Source: Telmatactis stephensoni (taxonomy: Eukaryota > Cnidaria > Anthozoa > Actiniaria > Isophelliidae). From it: a DNA stretch of 64,000 nucleotides. The position numbers and the translations under genes were made by a program. Location of the stretch: positions 124,001-188,000 of the forward strand of contig JALIZF010001719.1 in NCBI GenBank assembly GCA_029948255.1, written 5' to 3'. Under the pieces are notes generated by a model. The model worked only from the letters and a program-made list of their open reading frames with translations, had not been told where the DNA came from and did no database searches. Below, piece by piece: positions 31,854-43,700 of the stretch (position 1 is the stretch's first letter; each line of letters starts with the position of its first letter).

Positions 31854-33704
31854 ATGGGCTCGACTGTTGCAGATCACTGCCGAGCATATGCACTAAGTGA
31901 CCCTGATGACCAAGACTACATGGTGATTTGCGAACACGAGCATAATGACAAATGCGATAGATGCTCCCATCTGACATCTGTTTTAGCAGAAATTGATAAG
32001 GTGTTACACGAAGCTGACTGCGTAGTTGATACGAAAGAAGAGCTGTTATTTGTTGTCTCTCAGGCAACACAAAACATCAAAGCCTGGAAATCTCACATGC
32101 TTCGTTCAACAAATCAAGATCAATGTAGACTGGATATCCTAGAGCATTTAGATGAAACCTCCGTTCTCCTCGTTTTAGATTGGGTTATGAAATATCTGCC
32201 AAGAAAATATCGAGAAAGTCAGTCTGATTGGTTTGCCAAGCGAGGGATATCTTGGCACATTACAGTTGCAACGAGAAGAGTGGCAAGCGGAAAGATGGAG
32301 TCATTGACGTTTGTTCACGTATTTCAAGCTTGTAACCAAGATGGCATGGTTGCTCTTGCCATTTTAGATGACGTCTTCAGTCAGTTAAAGTCAGTGATGC
32401 CAGACATAGAATCAGTGTTCTTTAGACAAGATAACGCTGCTATCACTGCGCATTAACCATGGTGACAACCGAGAAAGTGGCCACTTTAAATGGTCTTCAT
32501 CTTTCAAGAATGGACTTTTCCGATCCTCAAGGAGGAAAGGGGTCCTGTGATCGGAAAGCGGCCACAATAAAGAGACACATGTCAATTCACTTGAATTCCG
32601 GCCACGATATCCAAACAGCAGCTCAAATGCAGGAAGCCATTGAATCGTTTCAAGGAGTTCCTGGTGTAAAAGTCGACATCTGTGGTCCTCCTTCAGCAAA
32701 TGTTACAAGGCCAATCAAATGGAAAGGAGTGAGCTTTCTTAATAATATCCAGTACAGTGAAAACGGCTTGAAAGTCTGGAGAGCCTACAACATTGGCCCA
32801 GGTAAAGATGTATCTTTGTCAAGATTTCCAGAGCAAGAACAGATGCCACACCTGGCATCTAGTTGCTACAGTGATAGTTCATTGAATGTAACGTTCGAAT
32901 CTATCAAGGCAAGAAGAGTGAAGAGCCTTCCTTCCCACTCACCTGATGAAGATATCGATACCATGGATTCCGAAGATGACTCAAGGGACGAATCATACGA
33001 ATCTGCTTCCCAAAATCTGTTTATCTGAATCTGTTTATCTGAAGGATGCGTGAAATCCTATCAGAGAAACTCCTCCCTCCACAAGCATCTTGAATACGGC
33101 AAGCACAAGCACATTCTGGAGTACAAAACACTTTACGATAAAGCCATTCTTGGGTATGCATCAAGACTGGAGCATGGTGCAGGAGCACCACCTGAATTGC
33201 AAACTGAAATCTGAACCATCTGAACCATCACTTCCCATGGGATGGGCTCTGAAGCTCCCTCGTTCATGCGGAAGTTGCTCTTCATCTAAACAGAAAGATT
33301 ACCTTACTGCAAAATTCATGATAGGAGAGCAATCGGGCCAAAAAGTAGATCACGAAAAAGTATCAAAGACCATGAGAACAGCAAAGGGTAGCAATGGTGA
33401 TCATATGTTTGAAAGTGCAGACTTTTTGACAACTCAACAAGTGTCGAGCTATTTTTCACGCCTTGCCTCTAAAAGATGTCTTGAAAGCGAAAATGACGGT
33501 GAAGAAAGTGAGGAAGATGATGCAGAAAGAGAACAACAACAACTTCAAGGACTCAGAGAGAAGGTCATGGCCGATGTTTCCATCCAACATGCCCATCCAA
33601 TCGTATACGATGCACATAACATTTGTGAGATGGCTAAAAATGAAAAACTTATGTCTTTCTCAATAAAGATGCTACAGACCATCTGTCTGTCCGAAATGTC
33701 TTGA
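31854..33704 (+). pseudogene. TE-like gene with C2H2 finger, multiply broken
   Basis: Segment 1 (31854-32437) includes VMKYLPRKYRESQSDWFAKR and ends at FFRQDNA, where a one-base shift leads into segment 2 (CYHCALTMVTT..). Segment 2 has MDFSDPQGGKGSCDRKAA and then an acidic stretch, and stops at 33026. Segment 3 has a C2H2-like GCVKSYQRNSSLHKHLEYGKH, and after a shift near 33175 segment 4 has PMGWALKLPR and LTTQQVSSYFSRLASKR, possibly a helix-turn-helix. QDNA and DFSDPQGGKG could be the acidic residues of a DDE-type nuclease; this is inference. I recall this as a multicopy cnidarian family without an assigned function. Confidence 0.6.
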
Positions 33705-34704
33705 TATGGGTTACATTTCTGCGAAAGATATTAAAAGTTAGGGAGGGATGATTATTGACATTATAGCAAAATAAAAGCGGTGGTACGGGTGGGGCCTGAA
33801 CTAGTAGTTGAGTGCTCCCCTTCCACTCCAGGGTGAAGGCCTACCATCTCAAACATAACATGCAAATCGGCTTCCAAAGTCAATTGTAGCTACAGAAGTC
33901 TAAAAAATGTATTAATAATATTTTTCCAGCTCATGAGGTATTTGCCATTTCAAAATTGCGAAGTAAAAATTACAAGTGGGCTACCTGCAACTGTAAATAT
34001 ATATATAAATAATCAATAATAACTGAGAAAAAATGTTTAACTCTTTCCCTACTGCCTCTTAGAAAATCGTTCGCACGATGGAGTTATAAAATTGTAGCTT
34101 TGTTGTTCTTAAAATTAGTGAGATGATTATCATATAGTGATGACTGCAGTCATTCAAAAGTCGAATGGTAGCAAAACTTGGGCAACTAGATAGAGACTTT
34201 GAGACTTGTGGCTTCTTCCAGTTCACAAAACCAATAAAATCCAAATACAAGCTTCTCAAAATAATAGCAATTTTACCTCGTTAGTTTTCTTTGAAATCGT
34301 TATTTAGTATCCAAATTACACTTTTAGAGTAAAGTTCAGTCCTAGTACTTGTCATCCAGCTAAGTTATTTTCTCATCAGTCGAACACCGGGCACAGGGAC
34401 AAGCATTTTGCACACGAATGCCTTTTTTTCAACAACCACCACCACAAAGCATGATGGGAATCCAGCTAGCAGCGACAGCACTTCACCCCTTTCCTAAGAA
34501 TTGAGCTTTTTTATATAAGTCTAGAGTCATCGGACCCTACAGGCCAAATATCACTTTCCCTGACATCTGTAGGACGTGAAATATTTGAGTCTTGCCTTGT
34601 TAGGGTGCCATCGTCTTTCTCTATGAAGCTCTTCATGGTAATCATTTCGAAAAATTCCCTTTCTTGAAATAGCGAACTTTTCTCACATTTATTCGTGGAT
34701 TATC
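33705..34704. other. No gene seen
   Basis: AT-rich with no supported frame. It ends in ATTATC, which is repeated at 35813-35818 across the next element. Confidence 0.45.
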
Positions 34705-34718
34705 GAGGGGGCCTAGAG

Positions 34719-35400
34719 CTCAAGGTAGTTAAGGCCTGGGTTTGACCTTGTTTGACCTTGGAAAGTTTTTGTTCTGTTATATAAGATATAACGATGCGAA
34801 ACTTATTTCACTTGGCACAATGTTAAATAATAACTAGTTGAGTAACCTTAACTTAGTGTTTTGGATATAGGGTAGTCACGTGATCAATTACGACGAAACT
34901 TCGTTTTTCTTGAATCCGCAATTCAATTTCACTTAAAAAACAGAAATAACACCTCTAGTGCATAAAGAAGGTTTAATCCTAAATAGTTTTGTGTAGACAT
35001 CTGGACTTTTTACAATTGGCTGGAAGATATTAAGCAAAGTATTATTTTGAGGCTTGGTCACGTGACCTGTTTTGCTAAAAATCGCTTTAATGAAAATCGA
35101 TAGTCATGTTCTCTAATCAAAATGGGATAGACTCACTTAAAAGAACTACGTTTCAAGCATTTGCGTTTTCTTTTCGCTAACACTGAAGTGCGGAAAAATT
35201 TTCAAACATTTTGTTACAAAAAACGACCTAACTGGTCACGTGACCGCTGAAATCTCAAACTTAGCACTTAAGGCTCATCGTTTTATGAATATCTAACGTT
35301 GTGACGAATATCATATATTTCTGGTTTAAAATTCGTGCTACAGCACAAAAAACATATTTCGCCCAATTTAGCCACTGACCCAGGCCTTAACTACCTTGAG
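34719..35400. mobile_element. MITE related to the 22-29 kb SAP-gene element
   Basis: The ends CTCAAGGTAGTTAAGGCCTG and the complementary CAGGCCTTAACTACCTTGAG differ from those of the 6.8-kb element at only about three positions in 20, and subterminal TTTGACC..AAGTTTTTGT is also shared. The interior is non-coding but contains three GTCACGTGA(C/T) palindromes (34875, 35057, 35235); the large element has one at 28714. It is a likely internally deleted relative that could be moved by the same enzyme. Confidence 0.75.
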
Positions 35401-35812
35401 AGGGGTTACGAATACCGCAATCCAGCCCGAAAAATTTGAAAATACCGCAATCCTGCATGAAAAAATGGTCAATCCCGCAATCCTGCATGAAAAATTCGAA
35501 AATACAGCTCACCACACGAAAAATACGAAATACCACTCCCACGGGACCTCACATGCAGAAACATGAATCACAGAAACATGAAATTTTCTATCGAGCGCCA
35601 GAAGCAAAATCCTGCATCTCGCAGGCTTCAAAAATACCGCATTACCACAATTTCAAATCATTTTTCCCGTAATACCGCAGCTCAAAAAAGAAAATACCTC
35701 ATACTGCAGGGTTTGAGAATCCCGCAATACCGCAATTTTTTTTGTAAAATACCGCAATACCGCACAAAGAAATGGTCAATCCCGCAATCCCGCAAATCCC
35801 TAGGAACCCCTC
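35401..35812. repeat. CCGCAATCC-type irregular tandem repeat
   Basis: Many degenerate copies of AATACCGCAATCC and AATCCCGCAATCCTGCATGA, bounded by GAGGGGTT at 35399-35406 and AACCCCTC at 35805-35812. Confidence 0.8.
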
Positions 35813-35818
35813 ATTATC

Positions 35819-37251
35819 CAAGCACTGAATTCAGTTTGTCGAGACAGTGAGACTTAGGCTTTAACAGGGCTTAATGATGCCCTCCAATTTCTTAATAGAT
35901 CAAGAAAATGACCAAATGGCCATTTTCGTGCATTATTCAGGAAATCAAGCTTAAAAAATGCTTAATTGCAGTAGGGGAACAAGAATACAAAAAAATTTTC
36001 AAGTTTTGAACAGTTTTGGTGGCTGGGATTTCAACTGTATTTTAGGGTCACTATCAAGATAACACAACGTGTAAACAACGGCACAATACGCTCAAAAGTG
36101 ATCCTCAGGAGCTACAACTACAAATGCAGTCTAAAGGTAAGTTTATTAATAGTGTTTCATCTCTCTAGAGTTTAGAGAAGTATTTTATATATGTTTTTGA
36201 ATCAGTCACGCGGTCACACAATCGCCGTGTTTTTGCGATTTTTGAGTGCTAAATGAAAGACTTTCTTGGAACTTCCAGATTTTAAAAACATATCGTTTTC
36301 TTAGTAAATGGCCGTAGTGTCATAAGATTCATCTCACTGGCACACGATGAAAATGACTCTTCTTTTTGACCTTTCGATTGACTTAATAAAATAGTTCACT
36401 TTGTTTTGGACATTTTTGAAATAGTTAAACGCCCAATATTTACGATATGAAGGTTCGTGAACAAGAAATAGTTAAAGAAAGTAGATGTGACCCTGAAAGA
36501 TTTTTAAGTTAAATGGTTTTGATGTAAAGACAAAGAAAAATATGTACATTTTTCTCTCCATTAGTCGCAGTCACACACTGTCTCCACCCAAAATCGGATT
36601 GTTTGTAATTTCTTCAAAAGGAATAGATATTTTTGAAAACAAACTACACAGCGTTTGTATTCTGACTAAGTTCTACCTATATGCAAAACATGAGCGAAAT
36701 CGATATCTTTTGTTTTGCCATGAGATGTTTAGTCCTTATAAGGATTAACAATTAACCTTTTTTGCATATACTTTTTTTGTTGAAGTATTGCATACTTTTT
36801 GCTAAAGTATACTTCTTGATGAAGCATACATTTTGCGAAGTATTTGCATTTACTTTTTGTTGAGGTATTGCATACTTTTTGCTAAAGTATACTTTTCAAA
36901 GGGCCCAATTTCAGTACCTTTGCAGTATCATTGCAGCATTTATACTTCTGCAAGTATGCTTTCTGTACAATTAAATATGTACTTAAAGTGCTACTATTAT
37001 GAAATTTTGCCTCTTCAGACTGTCTTTTCTTTCAAGTATTCTGAAAGTAGTGTTCAAGCAACAAGTATAAATTTTCCCTTGTACTGATGCTGAGAACTAC
37101 GAGAAACTTGGAGTTTTGAAATTGTAAATTATGGGCCGCCATGTTTTTTTGGAATATATGTGCCAGCAATAATTGATCAGCAGTTGCTCTCATTTCGGAG
37201 TCCTGTGACGTCAGTGACTGGACATCGATCTACACATTTACAAGAAAAACA
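35819..37251. other. Non-coding; short duplicated segment
   Basis: No supported gene. GAAGTATTGCATACTTTTTG with GCTAAAGTATACTT occurs at about 36784-36813 and again, with GAGGTATTG, at about 36861-36892. The right part should contain the promoter and left end of the Kolobok-like unit, but no terminus was identified. Confidence 0.45.
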
Positions 37252-38126
37252 TGGCGAGTAGCGAAAGTGAAAGTGATATACAATCAAGTTTTGAATCCAA
37301 TAGATCTATAGATCAAAAGTTACTCTGAAGAGCCTACAGAGCCTAATTATTCTGAAGGAAACAGCGAGGTGTTTTTGGGATTTGATGAGTCTCTAGAGCC
37401 ATCTGCGACTGATCTTGAATGGCAATCGTATACCGACGCTATTGCTTTTGAAGCACAATGAGAAGAAGAATTTCGAAAGCGATTCATTGCCGATGTTAAA
37501 ATAAGTTCTTGGCAAGCTAAATATTAAATATTTTCGTTGTTACGATCTTTTGAATAAGGTAACATAATTTTTATAGGTGTAAATGCTCTAGATGTTCACT
37601 GGAACTGCTTGTAAAAAGCGAGGAATGTATGTGTTGCCAAGAGATGGATCACGTCAGGGAGAAAATAGAGGAGGCTGAAATGGACGAAAACACATGTATT
37701 ACTCAACATCCAGGATTCAATAATGTTTGTCTCGATCAATGGGTTCTGGAAACGGCTGGAGTAGGATTGAAGACGTGATGAAGAGAAACAAGAGCTATCA
37801 AACACTGTTAAATCAAGGCACTAAGTCCTATTCAGAGTAAATTCTGTCTACAGATTCTGCTGTAATTGTATAATATTCAATTTTGATGTCGTTCTATTTT
37901 AATCTATAGATATTTACGAGCAGTTTTTGTTTGGAATTGCATGGGTAGTTCCAACAGGACACCTTTGCCAGCATGCGTGTACAATGCAATCAGGAAAGAA
38001 TTTCCAAGTGATAATGGGACGTATAAGGGATTTGAGGAAGGAGAGGACGAAGAAGACGAAGAGGAAGAAGACGAAGAAGAAGAAGAAGGAAATGATGACG
38101 AGGAAGTGTCCGAAGGTGAAGAATGA
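37252..38126 (+). pseudogene. P2X7 cytoplasmic (ballast) domain-like gene
   Basis: Exon 1 (37252-37458) is acidic, MASSESESDIQSSFESN, with a frame change near 37318 and a TGA at 37458. Exon 2 (from about 37579 after TTATAG) has CKCSRCSLE, EECMCCQEMDH and ENTCITQHPGFNNVCLDQWV, with a frame change near 37770. The last exon (from about 37911) has FVWNCMGSSNRTPLPACVY then AIRKEFPSDNGTYKGFEEG, then an Asp/Glu tail coded by a GAA-rich run (38040-38090). The Cys clusters, the HPGF..VCL block and the IPSC-like IRxEFP..G.YKGF tail are those of the zinc-binding cytoplasmic domain of P2X7; no channel part is present. It converges on the Kolobok-like transposase tail. Confidence 0.74.
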
Positions 38127-38149
38127 AGGATAATTATAATTATACTGAC

Positions 38150-38912
38150 ATAGTCACACTACAAGCCAATGATACCATTTCACACTCATATGAAAACCAC
38201 TCTATGATCATGAGTTCTGTGTGGCCTTTTTGAGGAGCTCCACACTTCTTGCAAGTGGGAGCCTTTCTTGTTTTTGGCCTATTTTGTGCTTGAGTCAGTT
38301 GTTGCAGTTCAGCTTTTAAAATAAAAAGAATCATTTAGATATGTGAAAAGAAGGCATATATTTGTAATTCCAAAATATCAAAAATGTTATTTACCTGTGC
38401 ATGTTGGTGGGACAATAACTGTTTCCATCTGTTGCCTTGATTTATACTTTGCTATAGCACCGTCTTTGTCTTCACAATCCATCATATGGTACCTTGGTTC
38501 TGGTGTGCTGTTTTTCAGTTCCTCTCTGATCGTCTTTAGCTCATTTCTAGGTGTAGTTGTAAGGCACTCGGAAATTTCAGCAACATATTCTTGAATAAAA
38601 AGTAGCACAAACAATTTACTAAACATGAAATAGCTTTGAGCTAAAAGCTTAGAATATGAATTATTTTCAAAAGTTGTGATTTCACAAAAGTTGTTGGCTA
38701 GGTGTATACAAAGTACAGAATAATGCACAATAACAAACCAAAGTTTGGTGGAATCCTTGTCTCTCTCACTGTGGCCTCCCCATACTTATATTTAGGGTAG
38801 GTAACACTCCGCTTTGGTTGTCCATTAACATCCAGTTTTACCCCACTTCCAGTTTTACCCCACTTTCTCGTCTCAAGTTGTTGTTGAAATGTAGAGCAGC
38901 TAGTGCTGTCCT
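38150..38912 (-). pseudogene. C-terminal exons of the Kolobok-like transposase
   Basis: An exon at about 38912-38745 begins TALAALHFNNNLRRESG and continues SVTYPKYKYGEATVRETRIP. A 17-bp tandem duplication (38832-38865) shifts the frame between these. The next exon, 38600-38396, has EYVAEISECLTTTPRNELKT. The last, about 38311-38150, has AELQQLTQAQNRP and TCKKCGAPQKGH, a zinc ribbon-like end. These fit the end of the protein whose start lies at 50.0-52.9 kb on the same strand. The piece joining them, normally a few dozen residues, was not found. Confidence 0.68.
38832..38865. repeat. 17-bp tandem duplication
   Basis: CCAGTTTTACCCCACTT occurs twice in direct succession within a coding exon, adding 17 bp and so breaking the frame. 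Confidence 0.93.
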
Positions 38913-39484
38913 ATATATACAATTATATACATAAATTAATGTTATAATAGTTGCAGATGATTGGTTTTAGAAATTATTCCAAAAACTTGCAGACCCTTTA
39001 GCCTTGTGTTTATATCCCACAATAAAACATTCTTGTCCTACCTTGCAAACATGCCCTGGTAAGAATGTGAGGAGTGTCCTCTGGGCTCCCTGTTGGCAAC
39101 TAGTCACCCGTGGGGACTGGCACGAGGCCAGACCACGAGGAGAAGACAAGTAGTTTGTTTCATGTTGTTTTCTTCCTTTTTTGTATACAGTTTACAACCT
39201 TTTGTACGAATTTATTTGTATTAGAAATCATACTATTATATCATACTATTATTCAGCGAGCATAGAACCGCCGACAGGGTAAGGTTTTTTGTGTATTTAT
39301 CTATATTTTTACTTGTAATGTCAACAGTTTATTCGACTCGACGTTTATAATTTGTAGGTAATACTGCATTAAAAAGCGCTCAAGAACACTGCGTCACATG
39401 TGGCGTTGCGAGCAGTGGCGTTTCATCGATGGCCCTGTCGGTAGGTGATTATCGTTGTGATTTCTAAAGTAAACAGTTTTCAAT
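38913..39484. other. Upstream of gag fragment; no gene seen
   Basis: It may contain the LTR and primer site of the gag element (GTGGCGTTGCGAGCAGTGG at about 39401-39419 would suit a primer site), but no matching second LTR was found. Confidence 0.35.
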
Positions 39485-40240
39485 ATGGCCACCATATTGC
39501 AGTTACAAGAAGCGAAGCGAGAGATATCAAAACTGAAGTCGATTATAGCTGAAAAGCAAGAACTTGTAGAGGTCGCTGAACAAAATGCTGAAAAAGCTGA
39601 GAGTGAAGCAAAAAAGTTGTTGAGAGAAAGCTTGATTGAAGGAAAGAAAGACAGTGAGGTCAAGGAGCGTGTTGTATATGTCAACCAGTCACATAAGCTT
39701 GAGAAATTTAGAGGAAAGCCTGTAAAAGCATCAGATTTAACAATTGAAGAGTGGATTGAGGATGCTAGAGCTGCCTGTGCTAGTAGGGGTTTGCCATTCA
39801 AGGAGCAAGCGGCATATCTAATTGAGCACCTAGCTGGAAGTGCCCGTCGTGAAGTGATTGGGAGGGGTGAAGAAGTCACGGGTGACCCTGACAAGATTTA
39901 CATGGTACTGAGAAAGATGAGGAACTAAAAGATGATGCTGAAGACGAACCTGACAATCAGGATGATGATGGCAGTATTGAGTCAATTTCTGAAGTTCCAG
40001 AGTTCCAGAATGCACCACAGAAGATCCATGGTAATAAGACAGATAAGGAACTATCAACAAAAGCTTCAGATACACCAGACAGTAAAGAACTGGAAAGCAA
40101 CAATCCAGAAGACCACCAACAAACAGCAGATGGAATCAGCGATGAACCCCAAGTTAGACGTTCAACCCGTCAAGGAAAAGGACAACAAAGAAAAATTAAA
40201 GGTGCCATATGTAATGTACCAGTAGAGTGTGATCAAACCT
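39485..40240 (+). pseudogene. Internally deleted LTR-type element: gag fused to pol tail
   Basis: A 147-residue frame at 39485-39928 starts with a coiled coil (ATILQLQEAKREISKLKSII) and continues into a capsid-like block (KFRGKPVKASDLTIEEWIED, HLAGSARREVIGRG). In the next frame from about 39920 the sequence is acidic and ends DEPQVRRSTRQGKGQ, like the RRSTR tail that normally closes Gypsy polyproteins after integrase. Protease, RT and integrase are absent between them, so an internal deletion is likely. Confidence 0.58.
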
Positions 40241-40493
40241 GTAGCATATTGCCTCGCCCCCCTGAAAGATCTGGTATCATTCTTCCGAAATTAAAGAGAA
40301 AACTGCAGTTCAGAGGACAAATTTGACAGTAAACTTCTTTTCCCGATAAATCAAATATTCTTTAATGTCACGCCAGCATGATAAGGGTCTATTGTCAAAG
40401 ATTCTCAGAATACGTATCACAGAGAAGCCCGAGTTCACGCAGTTATGCGTCTAGTTATTCTTAATTTCAACAAATGATTAAGCGAGTTTGCAT

Positions 40494-40641
40494 TGTTATG
40501 AGATATTGAGCAATATTATGGGTTCTTACTTATTTTTTATTCCTCGTAATTCTCTAATACAACGGCTTTCACATCTATTCGCCACGTGTAGTTGTGAATG
40601 CAATGCGCATGCTCAATCACCTAAATATGCATATCATTACA
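40494..40641 (-). repeat. 3' LTR of the Gypsy element
   Basis: 148 bp, TG..CA on either strand, identical by eye to 44809-44956. The adjoining inner sequence reads AAGAGAAAGAGGGA on the minus strand, a good polypurine tract (40642-40655) for plus-strand priming. Confidence 0.95.
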
Positions 40642-40729
40642 TCCCTCTTTCTCTTATAATAGCAAACAGTAACAATAACTTTAAACGTTCTAGTGCATAT
40701 TGTTCCTTTAATGTTCCTGGATCTCTGGT

Positions 40730-43700
40730 TCAGCCTTCCTCAAAACCGTAACGAACTGGTGGTCGTATAACTCGCCCACTCCTTGTGGTGTTGTGACCAT
40801 CTTGAGTAGTTGGGACGTTCTTGGTTGATGGATCTTGCTGGGAATAGGTATCCTCGAGCTTGGTCGGTAGAGGTGCTTCTCTTATGTGATGGCGATTTCG
40901 TCTCAGGTGTCTTCCTTCAGGTGTTGTTACCGTGTATGATCGAGGAAGACTTGGAATATTTTCTTTTATTACAGCCGGTGTCCACTTGAGGGTTGCAGGT
41001 TCTTGGATGTTGACGTGTTGACCGGCATGGAGTTCTGGAAGTGGTCTGGAACCTCTATCAAAATAGTGTTTCTGTTGCTGCTGTCTCTGTTGAAGCCTTT
41101 CGATTACTTCGTCGCTCGTTTGGTCTCTTTGGATCTTTCTTGGAAGGTTGTCTTGTATGGGTCGTCCCAGGAGAAGCTCAACCGGTGTTGGCAATTTGTT
41201 GTCTATGGGTGTGGTCCTCAGACAAAGCAGTGCCATATACGGGTCTGTCTTGGCCTGTTGTGCTTTCATTGAGGGTGGTCTTTATGATCTTCACTTGTGA
41301 CTCTATGAACCCGTTGCTTTGTGGAAAATTAGGGGAACTCGTGATGTGTCGAAACCCGTATTCCTCTGCGAAGTCTCTGAAGGCTTGACCATCATACTGG
41401 GGCCCATTATCAGATCTCACGATTCGGGGAATACCCTGCTCACTGAAGATTTGTTTCAGGAGCAAGACTACTGTCCTACTGGTGCTTTGTCCCTTTGGTA
41501 TCTTTCTGACAAAACTGTACTTCGAATAGTAGTCAGCGACTAGCAGGTAGTCTGACCCGTCAAGTTGGAATAAATCGGTTCCAACTGTATGCCATGCTCT
41601 AGGTGGAGTTTCGGTTGGGTTTAGTGGTTCTTTCCGTTGGCAATTCTGTAGCTCCTGGCATGTGATACATGACTTCGTTGTCTCATCAATGTCCTTGTTG
41701 ATACCTCTCCAATAGACGGAAGCTCTTGCGCGGAGTCTGGTCTTTTCTGTACCTTGATGGGGCTCATGGAGTTTCCTCAGGATATCGGCTTGCATTTCTT
41801 TGGGCACAATGATGCGGTGACCTTTAAGCAGGGCTCCATCTTCGATGGCTATTTCGTCTCTATATGACCAATAGTCCCTTATTATCTGTGGCACCTGTTC
41901 TTTCTTTTGGGGCCACCCGATGTAGACCTGTTCTTTGAGAGCAATCAGTTCAGCATCAGAGCTGGTGTTCTTCGCAATCCTCTCTACGAAGGACTCGCTA
42001 AATTGTGGTATGACCTGGTGAATTTCTACATTAAGATCAGGGATTGGGCCTTTCTCTTCTGGAGATAGTCTGGAAAATGCGTCAGCAAGCTCCATTTCTC
42101 TTCCCGGTTTGTACTGTATGGTTATGTTGTAGGGCTGCAGCCTGAGTAGCATTCGTTGAAGTCTTGGAGGAGCGGCCATAAGGTGTTTCAGGTGGATACT
42201 CTCTAATGGTTTATGGTCTGTCTGGACAGTTACGCTGCGTCCATAGATGTATGTGTGAAATCGTTCACAGCCTGTAAACGACTGCTAACAGTTCTCGTTC
42301 GATATTTGCGTATCTCGATTCTGTATCCGTAAGAGCCTTGCTTGCAAAAGCAACAGGTTTGTTATCTTGGAGGAGGACAGCTCCGATGCCTTTCAGGGAC
42401 GCGTCGACCTGCAAGGTTGTTTCCTTTGCTGTGTTGAAGTAGGTCAGGGTTGTTTCGTCACTGATGCTATCTTTTACTTTATCGAAAGACGCTTGATGTG
42501 AAGAGCTCCACTTGAATTCGTTCTTTTCCTTGAGGAGTTCTCGCAGAGGCGCTGTCTGGCTGCTCAGGTTTGGGATAAACGGGCCCATGTAGTTAACAAG
42601 TCCTAAGAAGGTTTGTAACTCTTGTCTGTTGGATGGTGGCTTGATCTGCTTCATTGCTGAGACTTTGTCTGGGTCTGGGCGGACTCCTTCTTGACCACAA
42701 ATGATGCCGTAGAACTTGATTTCCTTTTGCTTGATCACACATTTGTCGGGGTTTAATTTGAGTCCCGTTTCTTTGCATCGCTGGATCATTCCATACATGT
42801 TGTTGTCGTGGTCTTCGTCTGTTTTCCCGGAGATGACAATATCATCTGCAATTCCTACTACACCGGGGCATCCTTCGAAGGTCTGATCGATTTTCGTCTG
42901 AAACACATCCTGTGACATCTTCAACCCAAAAGGCATTCTATTGAACCTGTATCGCCCGAAGGGAGAATTAAAGGTAGTTAGATAGCTGGATTCCTTATCT
43001 AAGACAACGTTCCAGTATCCGCATTTGGCATCAACAATGGAGAATGTCTTTGCTCCGCTCAGCCTGGGTAGTAACTCTTCCAATGTTGGGGTAACATGAT
43101 GCTCTCGTAAGATAGCTCTGTTCAAGTCTTTTGGATCTAGGCATATTCGTAGCCGCCCATTGCTTTTACGCCGGTAGACCAAACTATTCACCCATGCTGT
43201 TGGTTCTCCTTCCTTGATTTTTGTGATTATGTTGTTCTTTTCCATGTCCTCTAGCTCTGCTTTGATGTCATCTTTCATACTTAGTGGTACCTTTCTTGGT
43301 GGATGGACTACTGGCGGTATAGTGGGGTCTAGTGTGATCTTATACTCTCCTTCGAATCTTCCGATTCCATCGAAGCACTCTGAAAATTGCTGAATCAGGT
43401 CTTTCTTGTCTGCGATGGGCTTTCTGTCGATGGCATGGCCTTGAACTCGTTTGCTGATTTCGTAGTTAAATTTGATGAGGTTGAGCTTCTGGCATGTTGG
43501 CAGACCGAGGATTGCATTTCCAGGGGCATCTGTAACGTAGAAGGTTGCTCTTGTTTCTTCGTTCTTGAATTTACATGGAATTTTCACAGTACCATAGTGC
43601 TGAATCCTTGTTCCTCCGTATGCTGTTAAGATGGTTTTTGATTTTTCAAGGACTCCTCCTTTAGGCAAATGGGTGCGGTTATTGATGTTCTCAGGAAACA

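Larger units (their letters stand above)
34705..35812. mobile_element. Composite repeat flanked by ATTATC
   Basis: ATTATC lies at 34699-34704 and again at 35813-35818. The ends just inside, GAGGGGGCCTAG and CTAGGAACCCCTC, are imperfect inverted repeats. It holds the 682-bp MITE at 34719-35400 followed by a CCGCAATNCCGCAA-rich repeat block. Confidence 0.65.
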
